A DNA stretch of 64,000 nucleotides from positions 77,372,186 through 77,436,185 of the forward strand of contig OU342630.1 in NCBI GenBank assembly GCA_910589415.1, read 5' to 3'. The notes below the pieces were generated by a model. The model searched no databases, had not been told where the DNA came from, and worked only from the letters and a program-made list of their open reading frames with translations. This document shows, piece by piece, positions 48,521 through 60,115 of this stretch. Made by a program: the position numbers and the translations under genes. The DNA is from Malachius bipustulatus. Taxonomy: Eukaryota > Arthropoda > Insecta > Coleoptera > Melyridae. Each line of letters begins with the position of its first letter. The first letter of the stretch is position 1.

Positions 48521-49718
48521 TACAGGGTGTCCCATAATATGTGGGCAATCTCCCGGATTTGAGTAAATTTCGTAAAAATAAATGAAAAAGTAGCTATAAA
48601 ATTAATTCCTCAGAGACACCCCTACAAAGATATTAGCTGTTGAAGTTGAGGGTTGAAAATCCATTTTTTGCAATAACTTTTTTATTTCTTGACCGATTTT
48701 GATAATTTTTGGTGTTATTTTGTATTATTTTGAACTGTTTAGAATAGTGTTTCTTAATCTTTGGTAGCACATACATAGACCTCGGGATGGCATAACCCCC
48801 TCATTCACTTGAATTAAAACAATAAAAATAATAATTTTACAGTTTTTTAAGGTTAATTTTCTTTTCATTTGATATTTTTTACATAAAAAATGTATGTTTA
48901 TTTATTTCGATAGAGCGAACCGTTATCGAGATAAACGTCCTTCTAATAGGTGATGCGTCGCAGAAACTTTCTAAGTTTCAAGTAAATTTTAACAAGATGG
49001 CTGACCTATGACAGTAAATTGAGCAGGAAACAAAACAATAACTTAATTAAATACACGTCAGTGTCAAAAGATTTCATTTCATGCAGATTCAATTCTAACT
49101 GATTTTCTGCGTATTCAGCGTTTCTGTAACTCATTTTAAAATCAGTTAGAATTGAATCTGCATGAAATAAAATCTTTGACACTATTTGACTATTAAGTTA
49201 TTGTTTTGTTTCCTGCTCAATTTACTGTCAAAGGTCAGCCATCTTGTTAAAATTTACTTGAAATTTAGAAAGTTCCTGCGACGCATCACCTATTAGAAGG
49301 ACGTTTATCTCGATAACGGTTCGCTCTATCGAAATAAATAAGGATACATTTTTTATGTAAAAAATGTCAAATAAAAAGAAAATTAACCTTAAAAAACTGT
49401 AAAATTATTATTTTTATTGTTTTCTTTCAAGTGAATGAGGGGGTTATGCCATCCCGAGGTCTATGTATGTGCTACCAAAGATTGTGAAACACTATTCTAA
49501 ACAGTCCCAAATAATACAAAATAAAACCAAAAATTATCAAAATCGGTCAAGAAATAAAAAAGTTATTGCAATAAATTGATTTTCAACCGTCAACTTCAAC
49601 AGCTAATATCTTTGTAGGGGTGTCTCTGAGGAATCAATTTTATAGCTATTTTTTCATTTATTTTTACGAAATTTAGCCAAATCCGGGAGATTGCCCACAT
49701 ATTATGGGACACCCTGTA
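48521..49718. mobile_element. Large foldback element J (1,198 bp)
   Basis: Arms of about 580 bp are close reverse complements from TACAGGGTGTCCCATAATAT inward, with a loop of only about 35 bp near 49,108-49,140. Borders are TA on both sides. It is the longest foldback in the window. Transcripts would form a near-perfect 580 bp duplex. No coding frame. It lies 250 bp downstream of the Gypsy relic. Confidence 0.95.
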
Positions 49719-49796
49719 TAATTACATAATAAAACATAGTGTGATTTATTTAGATATAATAAATCCACACCCTGAACACACTATCCAAATTTTGGG

Positions 49797-50324
49797 AGTT
49801 TTTCACAACGTCTATCGTGTCAAGAAAATCATTAAAAAATCAGTACAATTGTGAGAAAAATATAAATTTTAAGGTCTAAATATATTTTATGAAGTATATC
49901 AATTTGAGACAAGAGGGTACCATTCATTACCTACATCCAGGTCAACTGAGTCTGGAACCTCAATTATAATATTTTAAATAATATTTGATGTTATTTTTTT
50001 TAACTTCTTGCTACATATTATTCAATCGACTCGTCCGGTCCCGGTGCAAAAGTTACATATTAATCCCAAAAAATGTCGACCAAAGTATCAAGAAAGAAAT
50101 AGTACATTCTGTTAAGACCTTCAAAATTTAAATTGTACCTCTAGATTGCTATTAAAAAAAAATGGTAAACTCTGAAGAAGGTGATACAACAATCTCCGAA
50201 ATATATAGATGAGTGACTCCGGAATACAAATGAAATATAAATGATCAAACTGTTTTAATTGTGTCACTTCTAACTTGAAGCAACCGTTTACCTCCCCTTA
50301 GTTTTATTTAACTGATTTGATGTA
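49797..50324. other. No gene; hammerhead-like boxes at 50,172-50,201
   Basis: On the plus strand CTGAAGA (50,172-50,178), a possible GGTGA/TCTCC stem, and GAAA (50,198-50,201) repeat the two-box pattern seen near 44,060. Outer stems were not established. The rest is AT-rich. Confidence 0.4.
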
Positions 50325-51295
50325 TACAGTGTGTCCGGTAAGTACCTCCTAATCTCTCGGGAGTATACAGGGGAGGTCAAAAAAACCTAGTCTGTCATAA
50401 AAAAAATTTCATAAAGTGTCCCCAAACGGAGATATGGAGCCCTAAAAGGGTGCCCCGCAATTTACTTTTTTGGCTCTAACTTTTGAACCGACTGTATATA
50501 TTTGGATGGAATTTAAACACTTTATAGAGGCCACAGAGAGCCATCAGGCCATATTAAAGTCGATGTTTGACGTCGTCAGGGAAGTCAGGAACGGACTTAC
50601 CATCATACTCGTTGAGTCAAAATTTTGACAGGTGTCACTTTACAGAGCTAAAAACTATTTTTTTGAATAGTCTAATACTTCATCTTTAAAAAAAGTGCTC
50701 TTAATTTATTTCGGTAAAACTGACGGTTTTCGAGATAAATCGGTTTTTAGGTATGTGAAACACTCAAAAGTTACTAATGCTAAACACAAACAGGTAAAAA
50801 TCAGGTTCTTGTTGATAAACCTACCTACATAATGGATTGCTATTGACGGAACTTGGTCAAAATTCGCATAAAAGTCGATTTATCTTGAGAACCGCTAGTT
50901 TTACGGAAATAAATTAAGAGTACCTTTTGTGAAGATGAATGACCAGCGTATTTAAAAAATAAGTTTTCAGCTCTGTAAAATGACACCTGTCAAAACTTTG
51001 ACACAATGAGTGTGGTGGTAAGTCCATTCCTGACTTCCTTTAGGACGTCAAACATCCACTCTGATATGGTTTAATGAGTCTTTATGGCCTCTATAAGAAA
51101 ATTAAAATTTCATCAAATTATACGGGTCGGTTTGAAAGTTAGAGCCAAAAAAGTAAATCTTAGGGTACCATTTTGGGGCTCTGTATCTCCGTTTAGGGAC
51201 ACTTTAGGAATGTTTTTTTTATGACAGACTAGGTTTATTTTGACCTCCCCTGTATGCTCCCGAGAGATTAGGAGGTACTTACCGGACAGCCTGTA
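50325..51295. mobile_element. Foldback element K (971 bp), TACAGGGTG group
   Basis: Ends TACAGTGTGTCCGGTAAGTA and the complement of TACAGGCTGTCCGGTAAG, with TA borders. Arms of about 480 bp pair with moderate to high identity (cctaatctctcgggag, gaggtcaaaa.aaacctagtctg and complements). A further TACAGGGGAGG-like block 37 bp inside each end again gives doubled termini. Confidence 0.93.
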
Positions 51296-53715
51296 TAAAT
51301 ATAATAATAGGTTACCTTCTCCAAGTATGTACATCCGGCAATATTGTAACTGAAAAAATAAGAGCATGTAAAAACAATGTAAATGAAGATATCAAAAATT
51401 TTAACATTGCCTAGTAACAATTAACACTAATAGGAAAATTTAACAATAGTTCTAATATAAAATAACAACCGCAACTTCTCTATAGTCACACTTGTATGTG
51501 CAAAAAATCGCAATCTTGAATCCAGCTTCTTGGTTGTAATCTTTAAAATTGTAAAAATGTAAAAATTAATCCTATCATATGTGCCTTTTGTACATAAATT
51601 AATATAAACTTTATAGGAAAGATCATAAATCATAACGAGTTTTTTCTTCTTTTGATGTACCTATAGGTACTTATAACATATTTCTTATTAATTTTTTAGA
51701 TAATAAATCAAAGGAAATTAACTCACTAATTGACTTCATGCATATAAAAGTTTATCGAACAATTTAATTGTCTTATTTACTGCCAATCTATAGCGAAGGT
51801 GTTGCCCATAAATATAAAAGCGCTGAGGTAATCCATATAAAATGAACATAGTTTTATTATAAACTAATTAATAATAATTAACAACTTAACAATGCACGGT
51901 AATATTTCAGATTATATACTCCTAGATAAAATCGTGATCTGGCAAGCTTTTAATTAACCTTATTCCATAAACTAGTCAGAAGCGCCGACATTATGACTCC
52001 TGTATTATAGCTATATGTTTTATACCTACGTGTACAACAGACCTATAGCAAATTAATCTATGGGAGTGTCTGACAACTGACAAGAGACGAGAGACGTTAC
52101 AAAAAAATTTTCCTTAATGCATGCATGCATACAGTTAAGTCTAACATTAAAATTAATAATTTACAAAAGAGTTTAGGTATTAAAAATTCTGTTCTTAATT
52201 ATTTTTTTATTTTTATTAAATAATAGGATAAATACCTATGTATAATAGGGTTAAATATCAAGCGACTAAGCATCAAAATGTCATTTTCGCGATTTTTTAA
52301 CAAATATTCTTTATAATTCTAACTCAGATGTTGCCGAAGCGCTAATCCCAATATCAAGGTAAAAGCTTATCCAAAAGCTTCAAATAAAGCTCCACTATTT
52401 CAAGTTCGGCGAGTTAATTTACTCTCTGGTCCATTGGTGTCCCAGAGTGTTTGGCACATTTGTTTCTTAGCTATGCATCTCCAGCTGGAAAATCCATGAC
52501 CTACACCTACAGTCGATTTAAAGGTCAACACAAAAATTTTAATAGGCTTAAGAAATAGGTAAACCCTTCGTTACTTATTCTCTACAGATTTCATATTGAT
52601 ATGTGCAATGTGACATCATTGCTTGTTTAGCGGTAGGTGCCAGACTACAGAACGAAATAAAAACTTTGCTTTGTCAAAAATGCTTTGCTTGTTTTTCACT
52701 ACGCGTAGACGAACATTTGTAAAGCTGATATTTTGAAATGAAAATCCAAAGGAGATAATGAAATGTAGATATACATATAGATGATCAAAGCAGAATAATT
52801 TACCCAAGTATTACGATAAATAAACGCAAAAAAAGAAAACAAAACATTCCACATTGCAATGCAATTTTAATATTTTTATTTACAAATTTAACATACCCAA
52901 CAACGTATGCGATCTTGGTGTTTTGATAGACGTGCCCATAATAAAGAAGCAGATTCTTTTCTATGAACAAACTCTGTAATTTATCCGTAATGACCATGGA
53001 TTGTATGCAGTACTTTAACCGCCTGCTTTATGTGAATGGAATACCAATATCATTCAAACGTGATAGTGTTTAGATTATTAAATGGTGTCTTTTCATAATT
53101 AGGAGTTTAATATGATATCGGCGGAAGAGGCGCTTGAAAAATCTCACGAGCCATTAAAATAAATAATCCCTTATGATCATTAATCGAGATCAGAAAATTT
53201 AATTAAAAAAAAGCTATACCGAGGACTTATCTGGTTGTTATATCATGATGATAATATTAAAACAAACTGAATAATCAATCCTATGTGAATCATCATTGAC
53301 AATAATTAGACAACAAGTTATGTCTAGTGAACTCAACCACCTCTACAAAGTTGAACGATTTTGCGCATTTTCTACACAACGATGAGAAGCTTCATGGCGA
53401 GAACTCTAAAGTTGAAGGTACTTAAGGATACTCAATTCCTTAATATGAGATCGAGAAAACCTGGTCTCGACATGCATATAAATAAATATTCCACTACAAA
53501 CTGTCAAATTAACATAGTAGAATAGGTACCTCCCTATCATACTGTAGAGAAAAATTTACACTAATTAACAATATAACCGGACATTTACTTTTTACTAAAT
53601 TCTAGAGACAAAATGGTTTTTTTAACACAAAGGAAGTAAAAAAAAAACACAAAAAATAAGGGAATTGAATATAAAAAAAAATACTGGTAAATTGTAATAT
53701 AAATAAAAAAACTCT
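51296..53715. other. No gene recognised
   Basis: AT-rich sequence. Open frames of 61-70 codons at 51,427-51,633, 52,616-52,997 and 53,585-53,797 are low complexity, except that the last overlaps the end of the Tc1-like relic. Confidence 0.5.
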
Positions 53716-53990
53716 TACGTAAGGTTTGAACTCTGCTTTGCATTGTTGCCACGAGGTTACCGAATATATCTTGCGGGCTAAATTCAACCAAACTCACTTA
53801 TCGCGTTTAATAGCTGTCCCAAAGATTCTAGGGGCTTGTCAAGTCGATTCAACCGGCGTGACATCTGATCCTAAACATGTACGGTGCAGTTCCTGTCTGG
53901 GGAATATGGAGGCCACTCCATTCTGGTGATGAGTCCATGAGCTTCACTTCAATGCCTTTGGTTTGGACCTCCACCAAAAGCTGAAAAGCA
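53716..53990 (-). pseudogene. Tc1-like transposase C-terminal relic
   Basis: On the minus strand, across frameshifts, KGIEVKLMD leads to WPPYSPDRNCTVHV (about 53,935-53,890), matching GIxVxDWPxxSPDLNPIEHVWD with the catalytic Asp kept. DQMSRRLNR follows, equal to the WDxLxRRxxR helix, and then NLVATMQSRVQTLRK (about 53,765-53,718), the LVxSMxxRxxAxIxxxGxxT tail. Stops interrupt at the HVWD position and near the middle. Tc1 transposases move DNA by cut and paste into TA. The N-terminal DNA-binding part and the other two catalytic residues are missing. Confidence 0.72.
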
Positions 53991-54287
53991 ACACAAAATT
54001 TTCGTTACACGCTTATTTCTTTCTCTCACATGCTGGTACGGAATCTTTTGACTCATCTGTAAACAAAGAGTTGCGCCAATTATCTGAAAGTCTCACCCCA
54101 AAAATTTAAAATGGCTGAGTTATTCAAGAAAAACTTATTTTCATAAAATTCAAAATGGCGGACTCATGCGGACTTCGGATCTGGTCGCCATTTTGAATTT
54201 AGACTACCAATGACCTCCCCTAACGGGTGGAATAAGAAAGATCGGTAATGGAATTCTTTCTAGGTTAAAATTACATAATGCCTGGTA

Positions 54288-54467
54288 TTAGGGAATTAGG
54301 GTTACTTGCAGCCTATCGACTACCTCTTGCGGGATCAAATTATCAATTTCTATCCGTTGGTTCACTTTTAATCCAACTGTGCTGCTACCAAAAACGTCTT
54401 TGAGCCATATCACAACTTGAGCTTGCAAAAATCTTTTTTTTAGCAAGCTAACGAAATTTTTTGACAT
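54288..54467 (-). CDS. Small ORF, 59 codons, unrecognised
   Basis: An ATG at 54,467 opens MSKNFVSLLKKRFLQAQVV, then IWLKDVFGSSTVGLKVNQRI, ending LQVTLIP before TAA at 54,288. Composition and codon use look like protein (balanced acidic, basic and hydrophobic residues) more than most frames here. A possible donor GAG/GTAGTC within it would make part of it an exon. It lies about 300 bp upstream of the Tc1-like relic on the same strand but does not resemble a Tc1 N-terminus. Function unknown. Confidence 0.28.
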   Translation of the reverse strand: MSKNFVSLLKKRFLQAQVVIWLKDVFGSSTVGLKVNQRIEIDNLIPQEVVDRLQVTLIP

Positions 54468-54559
54468 TTTTTGTGAAAAAAAGTATCGTAGGTATTGTAT
54501 TTTAGGTATTGTAATTGTTGAGGATGATTTCCTCTGTTATAGAATATCATTAATGAAAC

Positions 54560-54725
54560 TTAGGATAACAATAGTTGTTGAAATATGCTGAAAAAATTGA
54601 AATATTAAGATGAGATTCCCTTTTCAGCAATTTTCTTTTTTTTTTTGTTGTAAAAAGTCGACTAGAGTTTTCATAGTCAATTTTTGGCCTTATAGGGACG
54701 GCATATTGTTATTACTTGATGTCAC
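54560..54725. mobile_element. Fragment of a family A foldback
   Basis: The segment through gactagagttttcatagtca and ttatagggacggcatattg matches internal parts of the elements at 746-1742 and 33,091-33,922. Neither end is present. Confidence 0.55.
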
Positions 54726-54933
54726 CTAAAAAACACCTTGAGAAATATCAAAGGCTGCTATTATTGTCAGCTTAAACAGCAGCATGATGAGTGTTGAAAG
54801 TTTTATATAAGATCGAATGTTACACTTCCAGATCGGTTGCTTTTTAATTAAAATTAATGCAAATCACGTGCATCTCAAATCATGTAGGTATACATCTCCA
54901 AGCAACATCTTTTATAATCAGCCCCTTAATTAA

Positions 54934-55313
54934 TCACATTGGCTGTTGAAACAAATGAATCCCAATCGATCGACAGTAGTTGTTAACTGAACTTGACACG
55001 ACTCCTGGCCGTAGCAGCGCGGTTTGATGGATAATGGAGCGGTGGACCACAAGCCATATTTGGCGGCACTGGAAGTTGCTAATTCTGTGAGACTTTCCAT
55101 TCCGCGGCCCAAAGAGCCGACAAGGAATGATCGCTTTCACTACCTCGGTATTTGTAACGGTTGAGCCGGAGGCGCCGGATGACTTTCGTCGTGTAGTACA
55201 TCCATCAGCCGCCACGGGCGAGTACCTACCTAACATGGGCGCCGATGCAGCGACAAGTGCCAGAAATTTTTTCTCGAAAAAAATTGCATAATCATTACTT
55301 AACTTAGCGACTT
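54934..55313 (-). CDS. GC-rich island with overlapping long open frames
   Basis: This block is the most GC-rich long stretch in the window. The minus strand is open for about 125 codons, from after a TAA near 55,313 to TGA at 54,934, with FLALVAASAPMLGRYSPVAA and RKSSGASGSTVTNTEVVKAI in it. An ATG at 55,236 would give 100 codons. On the plus strand, MDNGAVDHKPYLAALEVANS (from about 55,027) followed by RPKEPTRNDRFHYLGICNG is equally convincing, so the strand is undecided. It could be a single-exon gene, an exon, a promoter-associated island or an unrecognised mobile gene. A donor-like TTAG/GTAGGT sits inside the minus frame at about 55,229. Confidence 0.3.
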
Positions 55314-55561
55314 ACAAGATACCGCTATAGTTTCAGGACTTTTTAGTTACAAGTCTCCCTTCTTAAATTAACCTTCATCCTTGAAACTTATAACTTTACT
55401 AATAGATTCCTTCAATCAACGCTAATAGCCTTATATAACTTAACATAAAATTATGTAGGTATATGTATAAGTATGGAGGGATATTTATTACTTACCCACC
55501 CTTAAAAATAAATTTATCAAACTACACTGATTTCCAGCAAATTGAAAATTTATTTTACAAC

Positions 55562-55611
55562 CTGGATTACCGATATGGACTATATGGACTACCTGGATTA
55601 CCTGGATTACG
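55562..55611. repeat. Minisatellite of about 10 bp units
   Basis: Successive units of TGGATTACC and TGGACTAT(A/C) form about five imperfect copies. Confidence 0.8.
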
Positions 55612-55679
55612 AAATTTGCAATTTTTGACTGCTCAACAAGGAATCCAAAAATAATTTATAAAATCGCTCTAGTTAAGAT

Positions 55680-56330
55680 GTCGAAAAATCTATGTTACCT
55701 TTTTTCTTATAAACGTCATATTGTATTTTTTCAAAATATTATAACTCAAATAGTGGTGTACATCTTGGTAATCATAAAAATAAATTGGGTTCAAAATGGG
55801 AAAAATGCAACATGACGCCTATATAAGAAAATCGAACGTTGATTGTCGATGCTTCCCCATTTAGAGAGCTAAAGCGATTTGAAAATTATTTTTGAATTCC
55901 TTGTTCAAAAGTGTCCTAATAATATTTTGGTTAAAAACGACTAATTTGGCCATTAAATGAAAAAATAAAAACAAAAATTATAAGATAGAAGAAAATACCA
56001 CGATGCAGACATATCTTTCTATCTTTAGCTCGTCGAATGTACTTCGAGTCCTACGCGCATGTCCGAGTATTGAACACGCCTACAAGCGATCAGATTCGAC
56101 CACCTCACTCGTGACGCTTATGCACAACGGGTCGAGGTACTCTAAAAAACAGAGAGAGATAGTCGTTTGCTATCCCACTGTGTCCGTGGCACTTCAACTT
56201 CAACTAATAATGACAGCTCAGATTTTTGCTCAAATTGATAATCAGCACAAAAATACGCAACTTTTCCCCAATTTACCCGATTCCGTATCTCTTAAGATAA
56301 CTGAGATCCCAATGCATTTTCTCTAAAAAC
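55680..56330. mobile_element. Probable degraded family A foldback
   Basis: Right-hand sequence (gcaacttttccccaatttac, then gagatcccaatgcattttct, about 56,255-56,320) matches the right arm of the element at 746-1742, and ttataaacgtcatattg near 55,705 resembles its gccgccatattg block. The central part (55,990-56,200) is unrelated and holds a 107-codon plus-strand frame (56,003-56,326) that ends in the repeat, so it is probably not a gene. Confidence 0.45.
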
Positions 56331-57451
56331 GGGCACCCAAACGTCAGATCGACTAAAAGTTTCGATGGGTGGAACTAAAGACTATAACGAGGATTTTAGT
56401 CTGATCAGATTTCCCGTCGATACCTTCTTTATTTTATTACACTGCTGTACAGTGAGAAACAAAAAGAAGCAACAATTTTTTAATAATAATTATTAAAATA
56501 TTGATTTTTGACAAAATATATATTTTTGTTAATTTATATTATAAGGACATACTTGGTAACTAAGTAATGATGACATCATATATTTTTCTTAATGGATAAG
56601 TACCTATATTTTTTTATATGATTTTGATAGATCTTTTAACTTTCAAAATTACTGAAGAAAATTGAGATAAAACAGAAAAAAACATACATAAAAAATTGGA
56701 TTTCTTATTGTTTTCTCTGCAAAAAAACTTTTGAAGCATTAAAGTCAAAATAAAAAAAAATAATGACAACTTTGCCATTATGTTGCTAAAGAAAATGATT
56801 TGCTTCAAGTGAATTTTGCTAAAATTTTGAGTCGCCATATGATTTTTGTGTACGAATTTTTCCTACTCCATATTACCAACTGGAATACGAGAACGGAACT
56901 TTCAACACGAGGCATGCATAGACGAGTGTTGGAACAATCAAGTGAATAATGGCCGTCCTCCGCGAGAAGAAGGCGCTTTTTTCTCTACGACTTTATGAGT
57001 TAATGAACAGAAAATCATCAAGAGAACCCTCTATTCAAGGTAACATGAATCCAAGAGCTCATTTATTCTTATTCTCTACAACAGAGATTAACTAACTCCA
57101 ATAATCAAAAAGTTTTACGCATGTGCTATTTTGCAATGCATTATTGAGTTTCTTCAAATTTAATCACAAAGTTTTGAATTTTTAACAGAAAATTGCTTTG
57201 TAAAAGCTATTTTTGACAATAATAACTGACTAACGATACTAACTTCTTAAGTTTAAAGATAAGTATTCCAGATTCCAGAAGTCGATGTCTGCATGCGTTA
57301 ACAGAATAAAGTATAAAAGATTTTGCACTGGAATATTATTAATTATCAAGCAGTGGTCAATTCAAGATTTTTATGTAGATAGTTTTTTTTTGTTTTTGTG
57401 TATGCCTACCCATTTAGTTGACCTCTTCACTTCTCTTAAACGATGACTTAC
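56331..57451. other. No gene recognised
   Basis: AT-rich sequence. A 74-codon minus frame at 56,614-56,838 is low complexity. Confidence 0.5.
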
Positions 57452-57629
57452 CTGGCCCCAGATTCCTGGCATGCCGTGACTTTCTGAACCTGTGGAGTTG
57501 TAATTGGTTCCTACTCGTGATTTTTTCTTCATTATTTCACATGTTGAACTGTAGTGGACTCTTCTTTGCTCTCTGTGATGTGCATTTATTATCTTTCGGC
57601 ATGAGGAATGCATCTACGTCATTATTAAA
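57452..57629 (-). CDS. Candidate exon, gene not recognised
   Basis: On the minus strand an acceptor (CACTATCCATCTGATTTCAG) and a consensus donor GCCAG/GTAAGT bound 178 nt. Frame 1 reads FNNDVDAFLMPKDNKCTSQR and AKKSPLQFNM, then TGA, and continues open (NNEEKITSRNQLQLHRFRKS) to the donor. Another frame opens at an ATG at 57,613 (MHSSCRKIINAHHREQRRVH...SESHGMPGIWGQ, 54 codons) and runs through the donor. Both are plausible: a stop-containing alternative exon, or a first coding exon. The splice sites are better evidence than either translation. No family recognised. Confidence 0.4.
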
Positions 57630-59964
57630 CTGAAATCAGATGGATAGTGAATGTTTTATTCGATGGCCGTAAAGAAATATTTATTAGCAAGTATTATTTT
57701 TTAGTGCACTAGCAAATTGATCTTTGCAAGTGTTAATAAATGATGTACCTAAATTCGAATGTATCTGCGTGTTTTAAGTAGAGAAAAAAAAGATTATGCA
57801 TGAGGTTGCAAGTTATATATAAAGCAAAAATCACCTCACTTATAATAATAATTAGAAAATTATTATTATTGGCTACAATAAAAAATGTGTTTATCATTGA
57901 GGCCAATTTTGTACCGAAAATCACGACTCAAGGTATTAAATACATCGAGTGAAAATGCACTCGCCGCCCATGTATTATTACAACAACAGTTATTATAATC
58001 ATCATGTCCGAAGTTAAAAAGCGCGTATTGTAAATGAATTATCATGTATAAACTATTTAGTCGTTAAGTGATGTATTCAGTAAACGATTGAAGAACTTGT
58101 TCCTGATACTTCGCTCGCTCCACCTCGTTCAATTTTCTAAAGCTGATTCATTATCGACTACACCGCGTAGACCGTAGTTTAATTTTGCTAGTCTCAGATC
58201 ATCAGAGACGTGTAATTTTCTCCTGTTTTATTTAGCGAAAGGCCGCTCCATTACATAGATCTGTTTCCTATTCATCACACATGATTATATAGTTATATAC
58301 CCGCAATGACGAAATAAATTTGACAAGGCAACATGTGATTTGCTTCTTTTAAACTACCGATAGTCGATGGTCACAAGTGATTTTTTATTATTAGATTCTC
58401 ATGCTAATTATAGCAATGAGGACAAATATCCTAGAGAGAATATCGCCGCAAGAACTCATTTTTTTTAATACAAAAATTAATATTATAAGACAAATACCAT
58501 GCAGTCATAATATATTTTCAAGATTTTAAAGTCACATGGAGCTCTTGAACTTGAAAGGATCAATGTATTCTTCATATTAAATCACCAGGTCTTTCACCCA
58601 TAAACGTTATTTGAATTTAAATGTTTGATATATTCCGCTTACATCCACAACATGCAGTCATGTAATGGTAGGTTTAGATACTTACTGTTAAAACATGCCA
58701 AAATAATTTTTTAGAGGGTACGAAATGTTTGCGAAATAAGCATATTATATGATTAATATTGTATTTCAAAAAAATTACAATTTAACAAAAAAAAAAGCAA
58801 CAAAGAAGACAAATCTGTGCCAATAAAAGTTTCTATCAATAATTTTAATTTAATAATTATGTGTTTTTACTCTTATTCAATAATATTCCAATTATTAGAG
58901 CTTTTTGGATGAATTATGAAAGTTATTATTCGTAGAGGTATTGATTATGATTTCATAATACCTGGCTCTGGTCCAATTCATAATTTCCGTTCGTAAGCTG
59001 TAAGTTTGATAAACAGAGCAAAGCTGTGAATAGGAACGATAACTGTCATTCAAGAGAATCTACGCGTGCGCAGTCGGTACTCGATACTGAAAGTTGTTCC
59101 AAGCATAAAAAAGTAGAAAAAGCATAGTATATTACATTGATGACTCACTGAAGCTCGTAGCATCATCTCGTGAATAATGGTTTCATAATCGCTCTTATAA
59201 ATATTTTTATATAGATATTTTCTTATCTCCGTAGATGATTTTTGACGAGGTATTCAATGATGAGAGGCCCTCAGAAGAAAATGATTTCTTCTAAGAAAAT
59301 TATAATTGGTCTCAATAAAAACATCAGGACATATTTGATTCCAATATGACAGGGCGCCTCCGCACTTTGGTATAGGAGTACGTTACCAAGAAAATGGACG
59401 TGAAAAAAAATTTGTTTCTTTTTTGCAGTTTCAGTAAGAAATTTAAAAAAATTAGCGATGAGAGTGATTAGAAAAAATATAATTAACCTTAAAATAGGAA
59501 AAAATAAACGAGGAAGAAGCAGCATCTTAGATTGATCAAGCAGCTACTTAGATTTTAGTTAGAAATCACGAAAATTCTAAATAAGGACCCCGCAGAATCC
59601 TTTGCAGATCGGCAGTATTCGACGACTAGATCAGAAGTCTCCATGGGCATAAACCATGTAACAAAAACTTGATTTCTTACATCTTCCTGTCCATCTTGGA
59701 GGCATTTCGGTCACTCAATCCACGGGCTCTTACAACGGAGTAGAAAAAATTCAATCTTCAAAGGTGAACATCTCGAGAACGGTTTTTCTGTGCTAACGCC
59801 CAAGGACACTTATGATTTACTTATCGTATACTATACCGATCCCCAATAAGTTACAACAAATTTTACCGGGTTCCAAGCACAATTCTGCGGTGTCCTTTAT
59901 AAACTTTACTAGGGTCATGTGTCATGTTTTTCTATTTCAGAATTTGGGAGGTCGTAGGCATAGG
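57630..59964. other. No gene recognised
   Basis: AT-rich. It may include intron sequence upstream of the 57.5 kb candidate exon. No repeat pair or domain identified. Confidence 0.5.
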
Positions 59965-60115
59965 CCCGTATTCACAAAGCATTTCTGTCCTGTAATATCT
60001 CGAAAATAATTAAATAAATGGGATGGAGATATGCAGTTTTTATGCGTTAGAGTGAGCTGGGCATAACTGATTACGTAATTATTTAGGAAATTATCGTTTG
60101 TGAATACGGTCGATA
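59965..60115. mobile_element. Short MITE with CGTATTCACAAA ends
   Basis: CCCGTATTCACAAA on the left and the complement of GACCGTATTCACAAA on the right frame about 150 bp. Terminal similarity extends loosely inward. Confidence 0.7.

Larger units (their letters stand above)
46993..49796. repeat. Long-distance inverted repeat bracketing Gypsy and foldback sequences
   Basis: Two 27 bp blocks, CCCTAAATTTTGATAGTGTG plus TTCAGGG at 46,993-47,019 and its near-complement at 49,770-49,796 (three mismatches), point inward. Weaker similarity continues about 9 bp outward. Between them lie the Gypsy relic and the foldback at 48,521. They could be the terminal inverted repeats of a larger DNA transposon that has been a target for other elements. 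Confidence 0.6.

Noticed and set aside
56003..56326. 107-codon plus-strand frame as a gene
   Set aside because: The last third is family A foldback sequence, and no splice sites or domain support it.
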